A stretch of 64,000 nt of DNA, taken from positions 62,001-126,000 of the forward strand of contig VZRG01001588.1 in assembly GCA_013397435.1 (NCBI GenBank). The letters run 5' to 3'. The notes below the pieces were generated by a model. The model was given only the letters and a program-made list of their open reading frames with translations, had not been told where the DNA came from and did no database searches. This document shows, in pieces, positions 1-9,727 of the stretch. Position 1 is the first letter of the stretch, and each line of letters starts with the position of its first letter. The position numbers were made by a program, and so were the translations under genes. The stretch is from Erythrocercus mccallii. Taxonomy: Eukaryota > Chordata > Aves > Passeriformes > Dicruridae.

Positions 1-2542
1 AGGTCTCACCTGGGCTTTCACAGCCAGCTGGAAGGCCCCACGTTTGAAGGGCAACATGGAGCCACCATGGTTGCGAGTTCCTTCAGGGAAGATCAAGACA
101 CACAACTGCAGGAGGGAGAAGACATTAGGGCACAAGGACCTCCAGGTACAGATCTAAGCCACTGAAGAGGGATGGTACCCTGGGGCTCATCTCTGTACCC
201 CTGACCTCCATTCATGGGCACAGAATACATTCTCTGTTCTCACTCTGTTCTGCTCAGTGCCCAGCCCAAAGACAAAGATCTCTTTCCACCCACATCCAGA
301 TTCCTGTTTTCCAGCAACTCCTCACTGAACTCCTCCCCACTCACATTGTCCCTGTGCAGCGAGTGTGCCACCTCTGTCAGGGTGCCAATGGACTGTTTAC
401 TCCTCTTGCGGTCGATGAAGATGACCCCTGCGAGCCAGCAGGCCAGGCCGAAGGTGCCCATGTACAGGATCTCCTTCTTGGCAATGGGCACACAGCGCCT
501 CGGCAATATCTCCATCATTACTTCAAGGGGACAGCAAGGACAGAATGAGTGAGTCATCATCTGCACTCAGGGTCCCACTAGATTATGGGCAGCAGCCCTC
601 TGCTCTAGGAGATGCCATGCCTGAAGATTCATAGAATCCCTGGGGAATTTTGGGGGTCTCCAGGCCACCCACTCATGACTGGCTTTGAAGAAGAGCAGCT
701 ATGAGAGGAGGCTGTGGTCAGCTGAGAGCCTTGTCCCATTCCCTTGGAGAGGGTGAGGCTGACGTAGCTTGAAAATTCCTCTGATACCCTGGAGATCAGC
801 CCTGCTGTGGGGCTGGCTGGTGAAGGGCTCTGTAGCAGCCACTCCTGCCCTTCTGCCTGTGGCACCTGGGATTCCATACAACCCATCCCTACAAACATCT
901 GGGGCCAGGAGCAGGAGGCAAGATCACCACATACCCATGATATCAAGGGACGTCTGGTGATTCAACACCAGGACAAAAGGTTTCTTAGTCCTGAGGTTCT
1001 CCTTGCCCTTCACCATTATTTGAATGCCAAAGATGTATTTGAGTGGCCGGATCAACATGCGCAAAAACCTGGAAAAGACGAGTAGAAATCAGCCAAAGAG
1101 ATGCTGAAATTTGGGACCAAACTCTGCACCCAAACCAGCCCACCTCACACACTGCTTCCGCCAGTTTCCCACAGACAGCTTTGACCATGACTTGGAGAAA
1201 AACAATTAGTACCCCTCTGCAGTTAATTATTTAAGTACAGAAGACAAATACACCTTGCAGGTTTCCCTCAAGCCATACATGACCAATGACCCAGCAACTA
1301 CAGTTCCAGAAGTTCCATGGATCAATAAAATATTAGAAAATATCCAGATTCACAGCACATGTTTGTACACTGCTTTCCTCCCCACCTTGCTGAGTTGGGA
1401 ATACAGGCTGCAGTAAACTTGTGCCTAACCCTGCTGACTGTGGAAAGAGAGGGGTTTGCCTCTAGGTGACATTAGACTGCAATGCTGGGAGCCCTATTTG
1501 AAGAAATATTGATAAAATAACAACTTAAAAAAAAAGGTCATGCACCAAAGTCAAGAGGTGAACAAAATTTCTCAAAGCAAAAGGCTGATGCTCAGTTAGG
1601 AGATATGAATTCCCACTGAAACATAAAATGGAATAGTAAATCCTGCTTCTGCAGCATTTCAGGAGGGTTCAAGCACTGCAGTGCCATGTAGCAGAGTCAT
1701 CTTCTCCTCCCCACTCAGCCCAGGTTCCTGAATGCCACCACCAGTGATAGCTCCTGCACACCCCACACAGCCTCCAGGTGAGTCCACAGCCTGGACAGTC
1801 AGAATGGAATCTGGAGAGACAGGATGGGCAGCTATGGGATGGGCTGGGGGACTGCCAGACCTGGGACACCAGGCTGTCACTGAGCTGATGGGGACACCAG
1901 TGCCCATGCAGGGGCCAGCACTGCACCGTGGTGATGTCTCAGGTATGCACTGGCTCAGAGTAAAGAATGGGAAGAGCCCCTGGAATGGCTTTCTCAACAC
2001 AACTTAGTAATAGAGTGCTCAGCCATGAGGATGAGGGAAATACATCTCCAAAGACCAGATGAAAGAGCTCTAGTAAAAATAGCAATATACATTACATCCA
2101 GGTTGTTGTCATTACCTGCTTTGGCAAATCTGTGTCACCTTTTACTTCCTTTCTTTCCATAATTTTTATTCTTTTTATCAACCCCAAACCAGTATTAAAA
2201 TGCACACTCCTCTGAATTAGAGTCTGTCATCTCCCCACACCAATATACAACTGATCCCCCCCCAACACACCACACCCCCAGGACCCTCCAAATCAAAGCA
2301 CTGGATAGAGTGGACTCTATCAATGCTCAGGGCAGAAAGGAGCCACAAACAACTTACATCATGTTGTCCACGTTACGTCCACGAGGAATACTGAGGATGG
2401 CAACCCCAATGCTTATGGTGAAGAGCCACAGCTTGTAGAAAGTCATCTTGCAGAAGAATCTGAATCCAGGTTTCACCTGGTAGAGGACTAGAAAGGCAAT
2501 GAGCAGACAGGTAAAGGGGTAGTGAAGGAGGAAAAGTTCCAT
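1..2542 (-). CDS. AGPAT1-like 1-acylglycerol-3-phosphate O-acyltransferase (5' part; 3' end outside window)
   Basis: The enzyme acylates lysophosphatidic acid to phosphatidic acid at the ER membrane, an early step of glycerolipid synthesis. Four coding exons are joined in frame: 2358-2542, 935-1068, 345-520 and 10-105. The product starts with two hydrophobic segments (about residues 3-22 and 37-53), then RGRNVDNM. Acyltransferase motif I is NHQTSLD (the H-x4-D catalytic pair), motif II is GVIFIDR and motif III is FPEGTRN, followed by MLPFKRGAF. The stretch GLACWLAGVIFIDRKR and the NHGGSMLPFKRGAF segment resemble AGPAT1 more than AGPAT2 as I remember those proteins. Motif IV and the C-terminus must lie past position 1. 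All junctions keep phase and use GT-AG. No lesion is seen. Orthology to mammalian AGPAT1, which sits in the MHC class III region, is not claimed; it may be a bird or vertebrate paralogue. Confidence 0.92.
10..105 (-). CDS. AGPAT1-like exon 4 with motif III (FPEGTRN)
   Basis: This 96-nt exon follows the acceptor CCTCCTGCAG and ends at CAG before GTGAGA, in phase 0. It encodes CVLIFPEGTRN followed by MLPFKRGAFQLAVKAQ. The EGTR motif binds the phosphate of lysophosphatidate. The gene continues beyond the left edge, where motif IV would be expected at once. Confidence 0.93.
345..520 (-). CDS. AGPAT1-like exon 3 with motif II (GVIFIDR)
   Basis: This 176-nt exon follows the acceptor CCTTGAAG and ends at a GTGAGT donor in phase 0. 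It encodes MMEILPRRCVPIAKKE and LACWLAGVIFIDRKR, which carries the substrate-binding Arg of motif II. The C-terminal HSLHRDN leads directly into motif III in the next exon. Confidence 0.93.
935..1068 (-). CDS. AGPAT1-like exon 2 with motif I (NHQTSLD)
   Basis: The acceptor TTTTCCAG and the donor GTATGT bound a 134-nt exon. It encodes FLRMLIRPLKYIFGIQ, a hydrophobic/basic stretch, then VLVLNHQTSLDIMG, where His and Asp of the H-x4-D motif are the catalytic pair of glycerolipid acyltransferases. The exon ends one base into a Val codon that the next exon completes. Confidence 0.92.
2358..2542 (-). CDS. AGPAT1-like coding exon 1
   Basis: It starts at the ATG at 2540-2542 (MELFLLHYPF) and ends with two bases of a Met codon before a GTAAGT donor. 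It encodes two membrane-anchoring hydrophobic segments and the RGRNVDNM segment that precedes the first catalytic motif. The length of 185 nt gives 61 codons plus two bases, matching the single base that opens the next exon. No upstream in-frame exon was needed to obtain the usual AGPAT N-terminal length. Confidence 0.88.
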
Positions 2543-2954
2543 CCTTCCAGCCCAGAGCGTGTTGAGCAGAGCAGTGAACGAGTCATGAGCAGCTGGTGAT
2601 GTAGAGCAAAGGTGAGACTCCCTCCACCAGCTATGTGTGGGTGGTGCAAGGCTGGAATGAGGCTTGGGAGTGAGGCTTCAGCCAGGCTGTGCTCTCTGCT
2701 AGGAGCTGAACTCACCGTGGGAAGCTGGTTTAGCAACAGCACTGAGAGAGCTCCAGGAGGGCTGGATGGCAACAGGGCAAACACAGCAGCAAAGCTGTCT
2801 GTGTGCAGGGGCTGTGTGGCTGGCAGTGCTTGGAGAGCCCCTTCAGGGGACTCTTGGAATAGGAACCCTGAGGAATTTTAAGAAAATCTTTAGTGGGGAG
2901 GAGCAGAATATATAGGACTGCACAAACCCTGACCAGAGAAGAGGGGCCTCCCTC

Positions 2955-3101
2955 TTCTCTGGAAGTGTCCAAGACCAGGGTGGGGCTTGGAGCAACCTGG
3001 GATAGTGGAAGGTGTCTCGGCTCATGGCAGGGGTGGAACTGGATGATATTCAAGTCCATTCCAGCCTAAACCATTCCATGATTCTATGATTCTATGATCC
3101 C
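2955..3101 (+). mobile_element. CR1 LINE 3' fragment
   Basis: It contains the CR1 3' block (GTCCAAG, GGCTTGGAGCAACCTGG, GGAAGGTGTC, CATGGCAGGGGTGGAACTGG) and ends in ATTCTATGATTCTATGAT, the octamer tail of CR1. The tail at the right end gives plus orientation. Confidence 0.9.
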
Positions 3102-4435
3102 AGGCTGTTTCACTTTGTGCAAACTTTGATCTTCACCAATGAGTTGGCTGCAAGATGTCCAGGAAATCAGAAATCAGTATTTTGGAGGGGAGAAAGAGAA
3201 AAACAGTAATCTGAGCAGCCAGACCCTGTCCTACACATCCAGGCACTGGAGGGACCAAACTGAGCAGTTGGACATTCCGCATGCACAGTAGGAAACGTGC
3301 CAAAAGTCTAGACAAAAAATAAAGCGGGAGCAGCGACTCCTGATGTTTTCCCCGCCAGAGGCAGGCACATGTTCAGACAGCATCTGCATAAGCAAGGAGT
3401 AAATCAGGAAAATGCAGGTATAACCTGGGACTGCTTCAACTGCATTTCATCTCATAAAACAACTGCATGAAAAGGAACTTAGCAATAACCAGAATGACTG
3501 GGCTGAAAACCAAATGTTTCATGATTCATCATCTGCACACCAGGCCTTGCTCTAGCAGCTGGCACTTCAAAGGAACAATGACTCTCAATTCGAGCCAGGA
3601 CTGAGAGCTGCAGATTCTCAAAAGGGAATAGCCCAAGGACCCATAAAACCATGATGCCCATCACCTACAACCTAAAGAACAAAGTCAAATCCTTGAGGAC
3701 AGTAAAATGGGCAAGACTCAGTGATACTTCCTGAAGAAAATGAGGAAAGACAATAATATAGAAAGGCATTGCTTATGTTCCCTGCTCCTCTGGCTTAGCC
3801 AGGGACCCTTCTTCTCCTGATTTTCATTGGAAAACTGGAGAGGGGTGACTGCAGCCTCACTTTTCAGCTCCCCCAAGGCCTCCCAGCAACCACAGAAGAG
3901 GCAGCCAAAACAAAGTGCTTCTCCACAGCTTCTGAACTGTCCCTGCACCAGCACATGGACACTATAGGAGGCCCATGTGTGCACAGTGGGGCCCTCTGAA
4001 CTGGTGCTTGCAGAGACCAGGTCCCTATGGAAGCCAGTGCTTAGAGAAAAACCATGGCTTCTTTCTGCTCCTCCAAGATTTGATCCAGCAAACAGTTCCC
4101 TGTCTGCCTTTCCTATATCTCATCTGTACAAAATTACGGTCTTTTGCAACTGGGGGAAGGTTAATTTGGTGCACAACTGGTTCATCCTGACCTACCAGAG
4201 AGAAGTTCGTAAAATGTAATGCCCGTGAAAGGAGTGGAATGGCTGTCCTGCAAGAATGGCTGTGGTTTCCAAACCAGGGTGCTGTTGTCAGACTCCTGCT
4301 GTAGAAGAAACCTTTGACACAACTCTGCACTTAGAAACCCACCCAGAATGTCAGGGACAAGGAAGTCTGCAAGTTCATAACAGTTCACCAACCACTGAAA
4401 AGGTTTATTTTAAGTCACTGTCAGCAATTTTCAAA

Positions 4436-4790
4436 GACTTCACAGAAACATTGAGGTTGGAAAAGACCTCCAAGATCATTGAGTCCAACCTGTGACTGAT
4501 CCCCCCACTTTGTCACCAGCCCAGAGCACTGAGTGCCATGTCCAGTCCTTCCTTGGACACCTTCAGGAATAGGGACTCCACCACTGCCCTGGGCATCCCC
4601 TTTTCAGTGTCTGACAACCCTTTCCAAGAAGAAATTCCTCCTGATGTCCAACCTGAAACTCCCCTGGTGCAAATTGAGGCCATTTCCTCTCCTCTTGTCC
4701 CTGTTCCCTGGGAGTAGAGCCCAAATTCCCCCTGGATGCCCCTCCTGTCAGGGAGTTGTGCAGAGTAAGGAGGTCCTTCATTCCAACAGC
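4436..4790 (-). mobile_element. CR1 LINE 3' fragment, diverged subfamily
   Basis: It reads as the reverse of CR1: an opening like GAGGTTGGAAAAGACCTCCAAGATCATTGAGTCCAACC, then AAGAAATTCCTCCTGATGTCC and the GGCCATTTCCTCTCC block. The same subfamily recurs at 22125-22310. Confidence 0.85.
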
Positions 4791-5564
4791 TGGTAAATGT
4801 CTCTGATGAGTATGGAGAAAGCCAAGGATTTTCCAAATTCCCTGTGGACAGACAGACAGCTCAGATTTAACACAACATTCAGGCTGCAAACCCACAGATA
4901 CCAAAATCTGCGGTAATAATTTTCTTCTGTTGCAAGGATCCCCAGCACCTGGATCCATTCTGCTCTCATTTCAGAAGTGGTTGGCTCTTGCCTAACCTGA
5001 AAGGTGTTTTCAGAAACTGCAGATCTAATGAACATCCCAATCTCCAGACTGTGTCCATGCCCTGCTGACTCCCTTCTGCCCCTGGGTCTTTGCACCCTTT
5101 CCAGAACCTGGCTCAATTTAAGTGCATCTGAGATAGAGAGAGGAAGGACTTGCTCACACCATGAGCTTTTGTCACGAAGTTTTAACGACTCTCCCACTCC
5201 CCAGATCTGCTCAGCCACATATTGGCCAGAAGAGAGAGGGGAGCCAGGGAAAGTGATCCAATGTGGTGGGAAAAGGCCAAGAAAATTGTCTTGTTCACCA
5301 TATAAAGGCTCAGAAGAAGACAGACTGCTGTCAGCACAGCAATGTATGAGCAAGGAGTTGGTGAAGCTAAAGATCACAAGTGACTTCCAAATGCAAAGCA
5401 ATGGTTCCAGCATAAAGTATGAGGACTGGATTTTGAAATGGGAGTGATTCCCACTGAAAATTGCTGGCATAAATATCTAGTCTGAAACAGATTGGAACAA
5501 GCAGGGGGGCAGAGATCATTCTTCTCTCTGGTAACCAAGGACAGGACCTGAGGGAACAGCTGGA

Positions 5565-5785
5565 GCTATGTTGGGGGGTTTAGTTGGATATCAGGAAAGG
5601 TTCTTCCCCCAGAGGGTGCTGGGCACTGAATAGACTCCCCAGGGAATGGGCACGGCCCCAAGGCTGCTGCAGCTCCAGGATTGTTTGGGCAATGCTCTCA
5701 GGCACAGGGTGGGATTGTTGGGGTGTCTGTGCTGGGCCAGGAGTTGGACTTTCCAACTCAGGATATTCCATGTTTCTATGATAAG
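5565..5785 (+). mobile_element. CR1 LINE 3' fragment
   Basis: It begins near TTGGATATCAGGAAAGGTTC and ends near CCATGTTTCTATGAT. The order of blocks (GGGCACTGAATAGACTCCC, CCAGGATTGTTTGGGCAATG) fits a plus-oriented CR1 of a subfamily different from its neighbours. Confidence 0.8.
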
Positions 5786-6274
5786 TTATCAAAGGGCAGC
5801 GTTGGGTCTGGCCGAGGACAACATCAGTCACCAGCCTCTAAAGCGTGAACAGGTCAAAAGGGAATTAATCACTTACTCCTCACTTAGAGGCATTAACATT
5901 GACATTGAAACCTTCAGAAGGATTCCAGAGTAAATATATTAGAGAAAGGTCATCAAGACTGAGGAAACCGTTTACAACACTCTGGCTGCAGCTCCATGAT
6001 GAATCTATATAACCCTCAGTTTTACATGGCACAGATTCACTTTGGAGACCAATTTATGAGGAAAAGCATGGCTGGAAGTGCTAATAATGACAAGAGAAGA
6101 GGTTTTACAAGAAAAGGTGTTCTGGCTCATGAAGATTTCTGTGGTATCAAGACAGGTCTGACAGAGAAGAATGCAACAGCATGGAACAGCCTGGGCTGCA
6201 GGACTTGCATACATGGGATAGCTTAGAGCCCAGACAGGTAAACTCTGGCTAGGAAGTAAAACAGTTTATCACTG

Positions 6275-6690
6275 TAAAATCACAGGAAAATTGAAGTGGG
6301 AAAGGACACCAGGAGGTTTGCAGGCCAACCAGCTACTCAGAGCAGGGTTAACTGAAAATCCAGAGAACTTGTTCAAGGCCTAGACAGTTTGAGAGAATAC
6401 CCAAGACTGGATATCCCAAGATTTCTCTCATTCCTGTGTCTGCATCACACCACTATCACAAGGAATAATGTTTGTCTTTGTCTAAAGATTACTTCTCTTG
6501 TTTTAACCTGCATCTGATATCTCTTGTCCTTTCCCTGTGAGCCTATGGGAAGTGTCCACCTTCACAGTCACTCCTTAGAGAGAGAGACTGAAATCACTCC
6601 CCCTCCCATTCTCCAGACTGAGCAGATCCAGCTTTCTCAGCCTGTCTTTGCACCCCATGTGCTGCAGCCCACTGAGCACCTTGGTGAGCA
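6275..6690 (-). mobile_element. Old, diverged CR1 fragment
   Basis: It opens with AATCACAGGAAAATTGAAGTGGG and ends with CCAGACTGAGCAGATCCAGC and TTTCTCAGCCTGTCTTTGC. These are reversed and strongly diverged CR1 blocks, so this is an older insertion. Confidence 0.65.
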
Positions 6691-8913
6691 TCCACTAAGG
6701 AAAAATGGAGTTGACACTGGCAGAAGGACCTGACAGGATGAGCTTGGGATGGACATCCAGGTCTAAGCTGAAACAGCTGGAGGAGGCTGCTGGTGGAAAG
6801 AAAGTGAATGAGAGGCCTCAACAGATGGGAGGGAGTGTTGCCCTTCTGAAATCAGCAGCAGAAGCTGATCAGGGCAAACCATCCCATCCTAGCTCCTGCA
6901 GGAGGCATCCCCCAGCTCAGGAGTTCCACCGGCCAAGGCAGGCACATGCCAGGCACTCTATGGACAGTCCCCATGTTGTTGTACCAGCATTAAATAGATT
7001 TGATCAAGTTGATAAAGTAAATCAAATTGTCCAAATTTCAGCTAGGCTAAAAAGAAAAAAAAATCAGCTGTGTTTAGTGCACACAGAGGGGTTGTGTGTG
7101 ATTTTGAGCCAGTCACATCCTCCTGTAGAGGGGAACTGCTGAAGACAGCAGGCAATGTCCTGTCCCCAAGGGGCTAAACAGACACCAGGCTATGTCACCA
7201 TTAGACAACCAGGAGTGGCAAACGAGAGCTGGAGAGACTGGGACACCCCAGTCACTACCTCATCAGTGCTGACTTTCATAGTTCTGCATCACACAGGAAT
7301 TGGGGTCAGAGGCTTCAGCAAGAAATACCTTCTTTCATTAACAACACACAGTTTCTTGAACTCCCTTTTCCCAGTGTTCCCAATGAAAGCTTGCCACCAT
7401 CCTCTGCTCATGTGTGGTTGCTACCCCTTTTATGAAATGCAAAGAACATCTTGGCCTCAGCCCAAAATTGCAATTTATTAAGCAATAACAGGAATATAGC
7501 AGGCTACAGAGGGCAGAGAAAGTGGGTTTGATCCTTTTCAGGAAAAGGGAAAAAGCTGGATTGAAACCAGAATAGTTTTTACTTTCTTGTGTGTTCAGAT
7601 TGTTCTTATCTTTGCTAGGCCACATCCCACCAGCTCTACGAGCCACTGCTGAGTCATTCTGGCTCATGCCAGCCTTCAGGAATAACTTGTTACAGGTTTC
7701 TGTCACATCAGAGGATGTTTTGAGCATTCTGGACTATGGGAAATAATAGTGAGAAAAGTCTCATCCATGTGGCAAATTTCTTCTTTCCGTATTGCAACAA
7801 AACCTGACACGGCATTTTAGGACAATATGTTTGAGATGCAGGACCACTATTTCTTCTTCTCTCAGAGGCATCCTGCCATTAGTACTTTTTCTCTGGAAAT
7901 CAAAGGATTTCTTTCTTTCAAACAAAAAAAATTGGAGAACAAAAATCAACTGTCATTCCAATGCCCTGGATCATTCTGTAGGAGTTGAAAATTTTAAAAG
8001 GAAGGTCCAAAACTTGTGTTTGACATTAAATCTTGATGAAGCATTGTGTAGTTTCATGGCCTAAGCCAGCAGTTGGTGTGATTTGGGATCAACCTCTGGA
8101 CAACTCATTTCACTTGGCTGTGTGATACTGAGTGATTTCACAGATCTGGGATATCTCTTCATGAAGTTCTTTTATTCCTGGGCTCCATCCCACTGTAAAG
8201 GCTTCATGCAAATCAAGCTGAGCAAATGACAGAACCATGCCCAAATATTGCAGGCAGTAAAAGCATAAACATAGTAAAAATTAGTATTTCACCTCAGCAG
8301 CTTCCCAAGTCTGGACATCTGGGAAATTCTCAATATTCAGCATTTTAAGTCATCAGAATCTTTTTCTAGAGGAGATAAAAAGCATTCTGTTAACAGAAAA
8401 GAGCCTGTCATAGCTCCCTGATACCTTGTGTGATTTGTTACCACAGGTCAGGCTGGAAAGTAGGGATCAAAATCTGGTATTATGAGAGTGCAGCAGGATC
8501 TGACTGTCAGAGGAAAGGAAGGGTGTTTTGTTTGAAAAAGGCACAGGAACAGCCTGCCCTTCTCCAGGAAGAGCCACTCTACGTCTACTTCCCAGGGATT
8601 TCAGGGAGAATTTTGGAAGGAATTAGACCTCAAGAATTTTACAAATCCTGAAGGCAGGTGAGAGAAATAGTGTAAAAATAGGCAACAACTGTACAAGCAG
8701 AGATCAAAACCAGAAACCCTTCCATAGACTGGGAATTCATTTTCAAATGTTGAGTTGCTTTTGGCCTTACAAGGATGTACTGACAAACAGCATCTCGACA
8801 GACAGACCAACCAGCATTCCCAGTCTGGGCATTGTTTCCCATGCAGGAAACCCTGGCATCAATGGTGAAGAGCTAAATGTAAAGTCTATTAATTAGAAAA
8901 AATTCTCAGAATT

Positions 8914-9292
8914 CCAGAATGGTTCAGGAAGGAGGAGACCACAGAGGGTCCCTGGTATCACCTCCCTGCTCAGGCAGGGCCATCCCAGAGCACAGGGCAC
9001 AGGACTGTGCCCAGAGGGCTCTGGAATATCCCCACTGAGGAGACTGCAGCCCCTCCCTGGGCAGCCTCTTGAGGGCTGGGCACTGCCCAGGGCAGAAGTT
9101 GTGCCTCCTGTGCAGGGGGAATTGCTGGGCTCAGTCCCTGCCCGTGGCTCTGGTGCCACTGCTGGGCCCCAGAGCAGAGCCTGGGCCCTGCTCAGAGCCC
9201 TCCCTGCACACAGGGACACCCAGGGCTGAGGGCCCCTCTCAGCTGGGGCTCCTCTCCAGGCTGAACAGCCCCAGCTACCTCAGCCTTTCCTC
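8914..9292 (-). mobile_element. CR1 LINE fragment flanked by about 22-bp direct repeats
   Basis: Reversed CR1 blocks are present, such as GCTCCTCTCCAGGCTGAAC and CAGCTACCTCAGCCTTTCC. The unusual point is that nearly the same sequence, ATTAGAAAAAATTCTCAGAAT, stands at 8892-8912 and again at 9293-9314 with one gap and one mismatch. This looks like a long target-site duplication. Confidence 0.8.
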
Positions 9293-9474
9293 ATTAGAAA
9301 AAAATTCCCAGAATAGGGCACTTGGCTTGGTGTGCCAGAAAATCTGCATTTTGTAGGAGCTACTCCAAGTATACCTGGTGAACTGGAGCACCTAAAGCTG
9401 TACCTGGCACACAGGTCCAGCCCCATGTTAGGCAGCTCAGTTTTATACTCCAGAGTCTGGCTTTCTCAGGGGTC

Positions 9475-9727
9475 TCAGGTCAGCAGAACCTGCTGCTGTT
9501 TGCAGATCATACCTTGCTCCTTGGTGCTCTTTGACTTCCAGGGTTTGAGGTCCAGCTTTGGGATCTGACTGCAGCTCACAAAGTCACAAGGGTATCTGTT
9601 AGCCTGGAATATATTCCTTCCATATATATATATGTGGGTGTTGTCACATATTATTCGTGACAAGGAGATTTTGGCCAGTGAACAGCGCTGGCGAGGAGTG
9701 AAAACCCCAGGGTTCTGCCACCAAAAC
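9475..9727 (-). CDS. MPO: Peroxidase last exon 13
   Basis: It starts after CTCCTGCAG with [17 protein letters not shown], continues with [11 protein letters not shown] and [20 protein letters not shown], and stops at TGA 9475-9477. The tail after KPW is about 20 residues long, longer than in the MPO and LPO proteins I remember. No canonical polyadenylation signal lies close to the stop. Confidence 0.95.

Larger units (their letters stand above)
2543..9474. other. Intergenic stretch between the AGPAT1-like start and the peroxidase stop
   Basis: No exon of a known family was recognised here on either strand. The stretch holds at least five CR1 fragments (about 2955-3101, 4436-4790, 5565-5785, 6275-6690 and 8914-9292). 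An open frame of 230 codons on the minus strand (4778-5470) runs partly into CR1 and shows no recognisable domain. The AGPAT promoter and the peroxidase 3' UTR must lie at its two ends. A minus-strand AATAAA at 8171-8176 is one possible peroxidase polyadenylation signal. Confidence 0.6.

Noticed and set aside
4778..5470. Minus-strand open frame of 230 codons
   Set aside because: It has no recognisable domain, runs into CR1 sequence at its end and has no splice or promoter context. In 64 kb a frame of this length can occur by chance.
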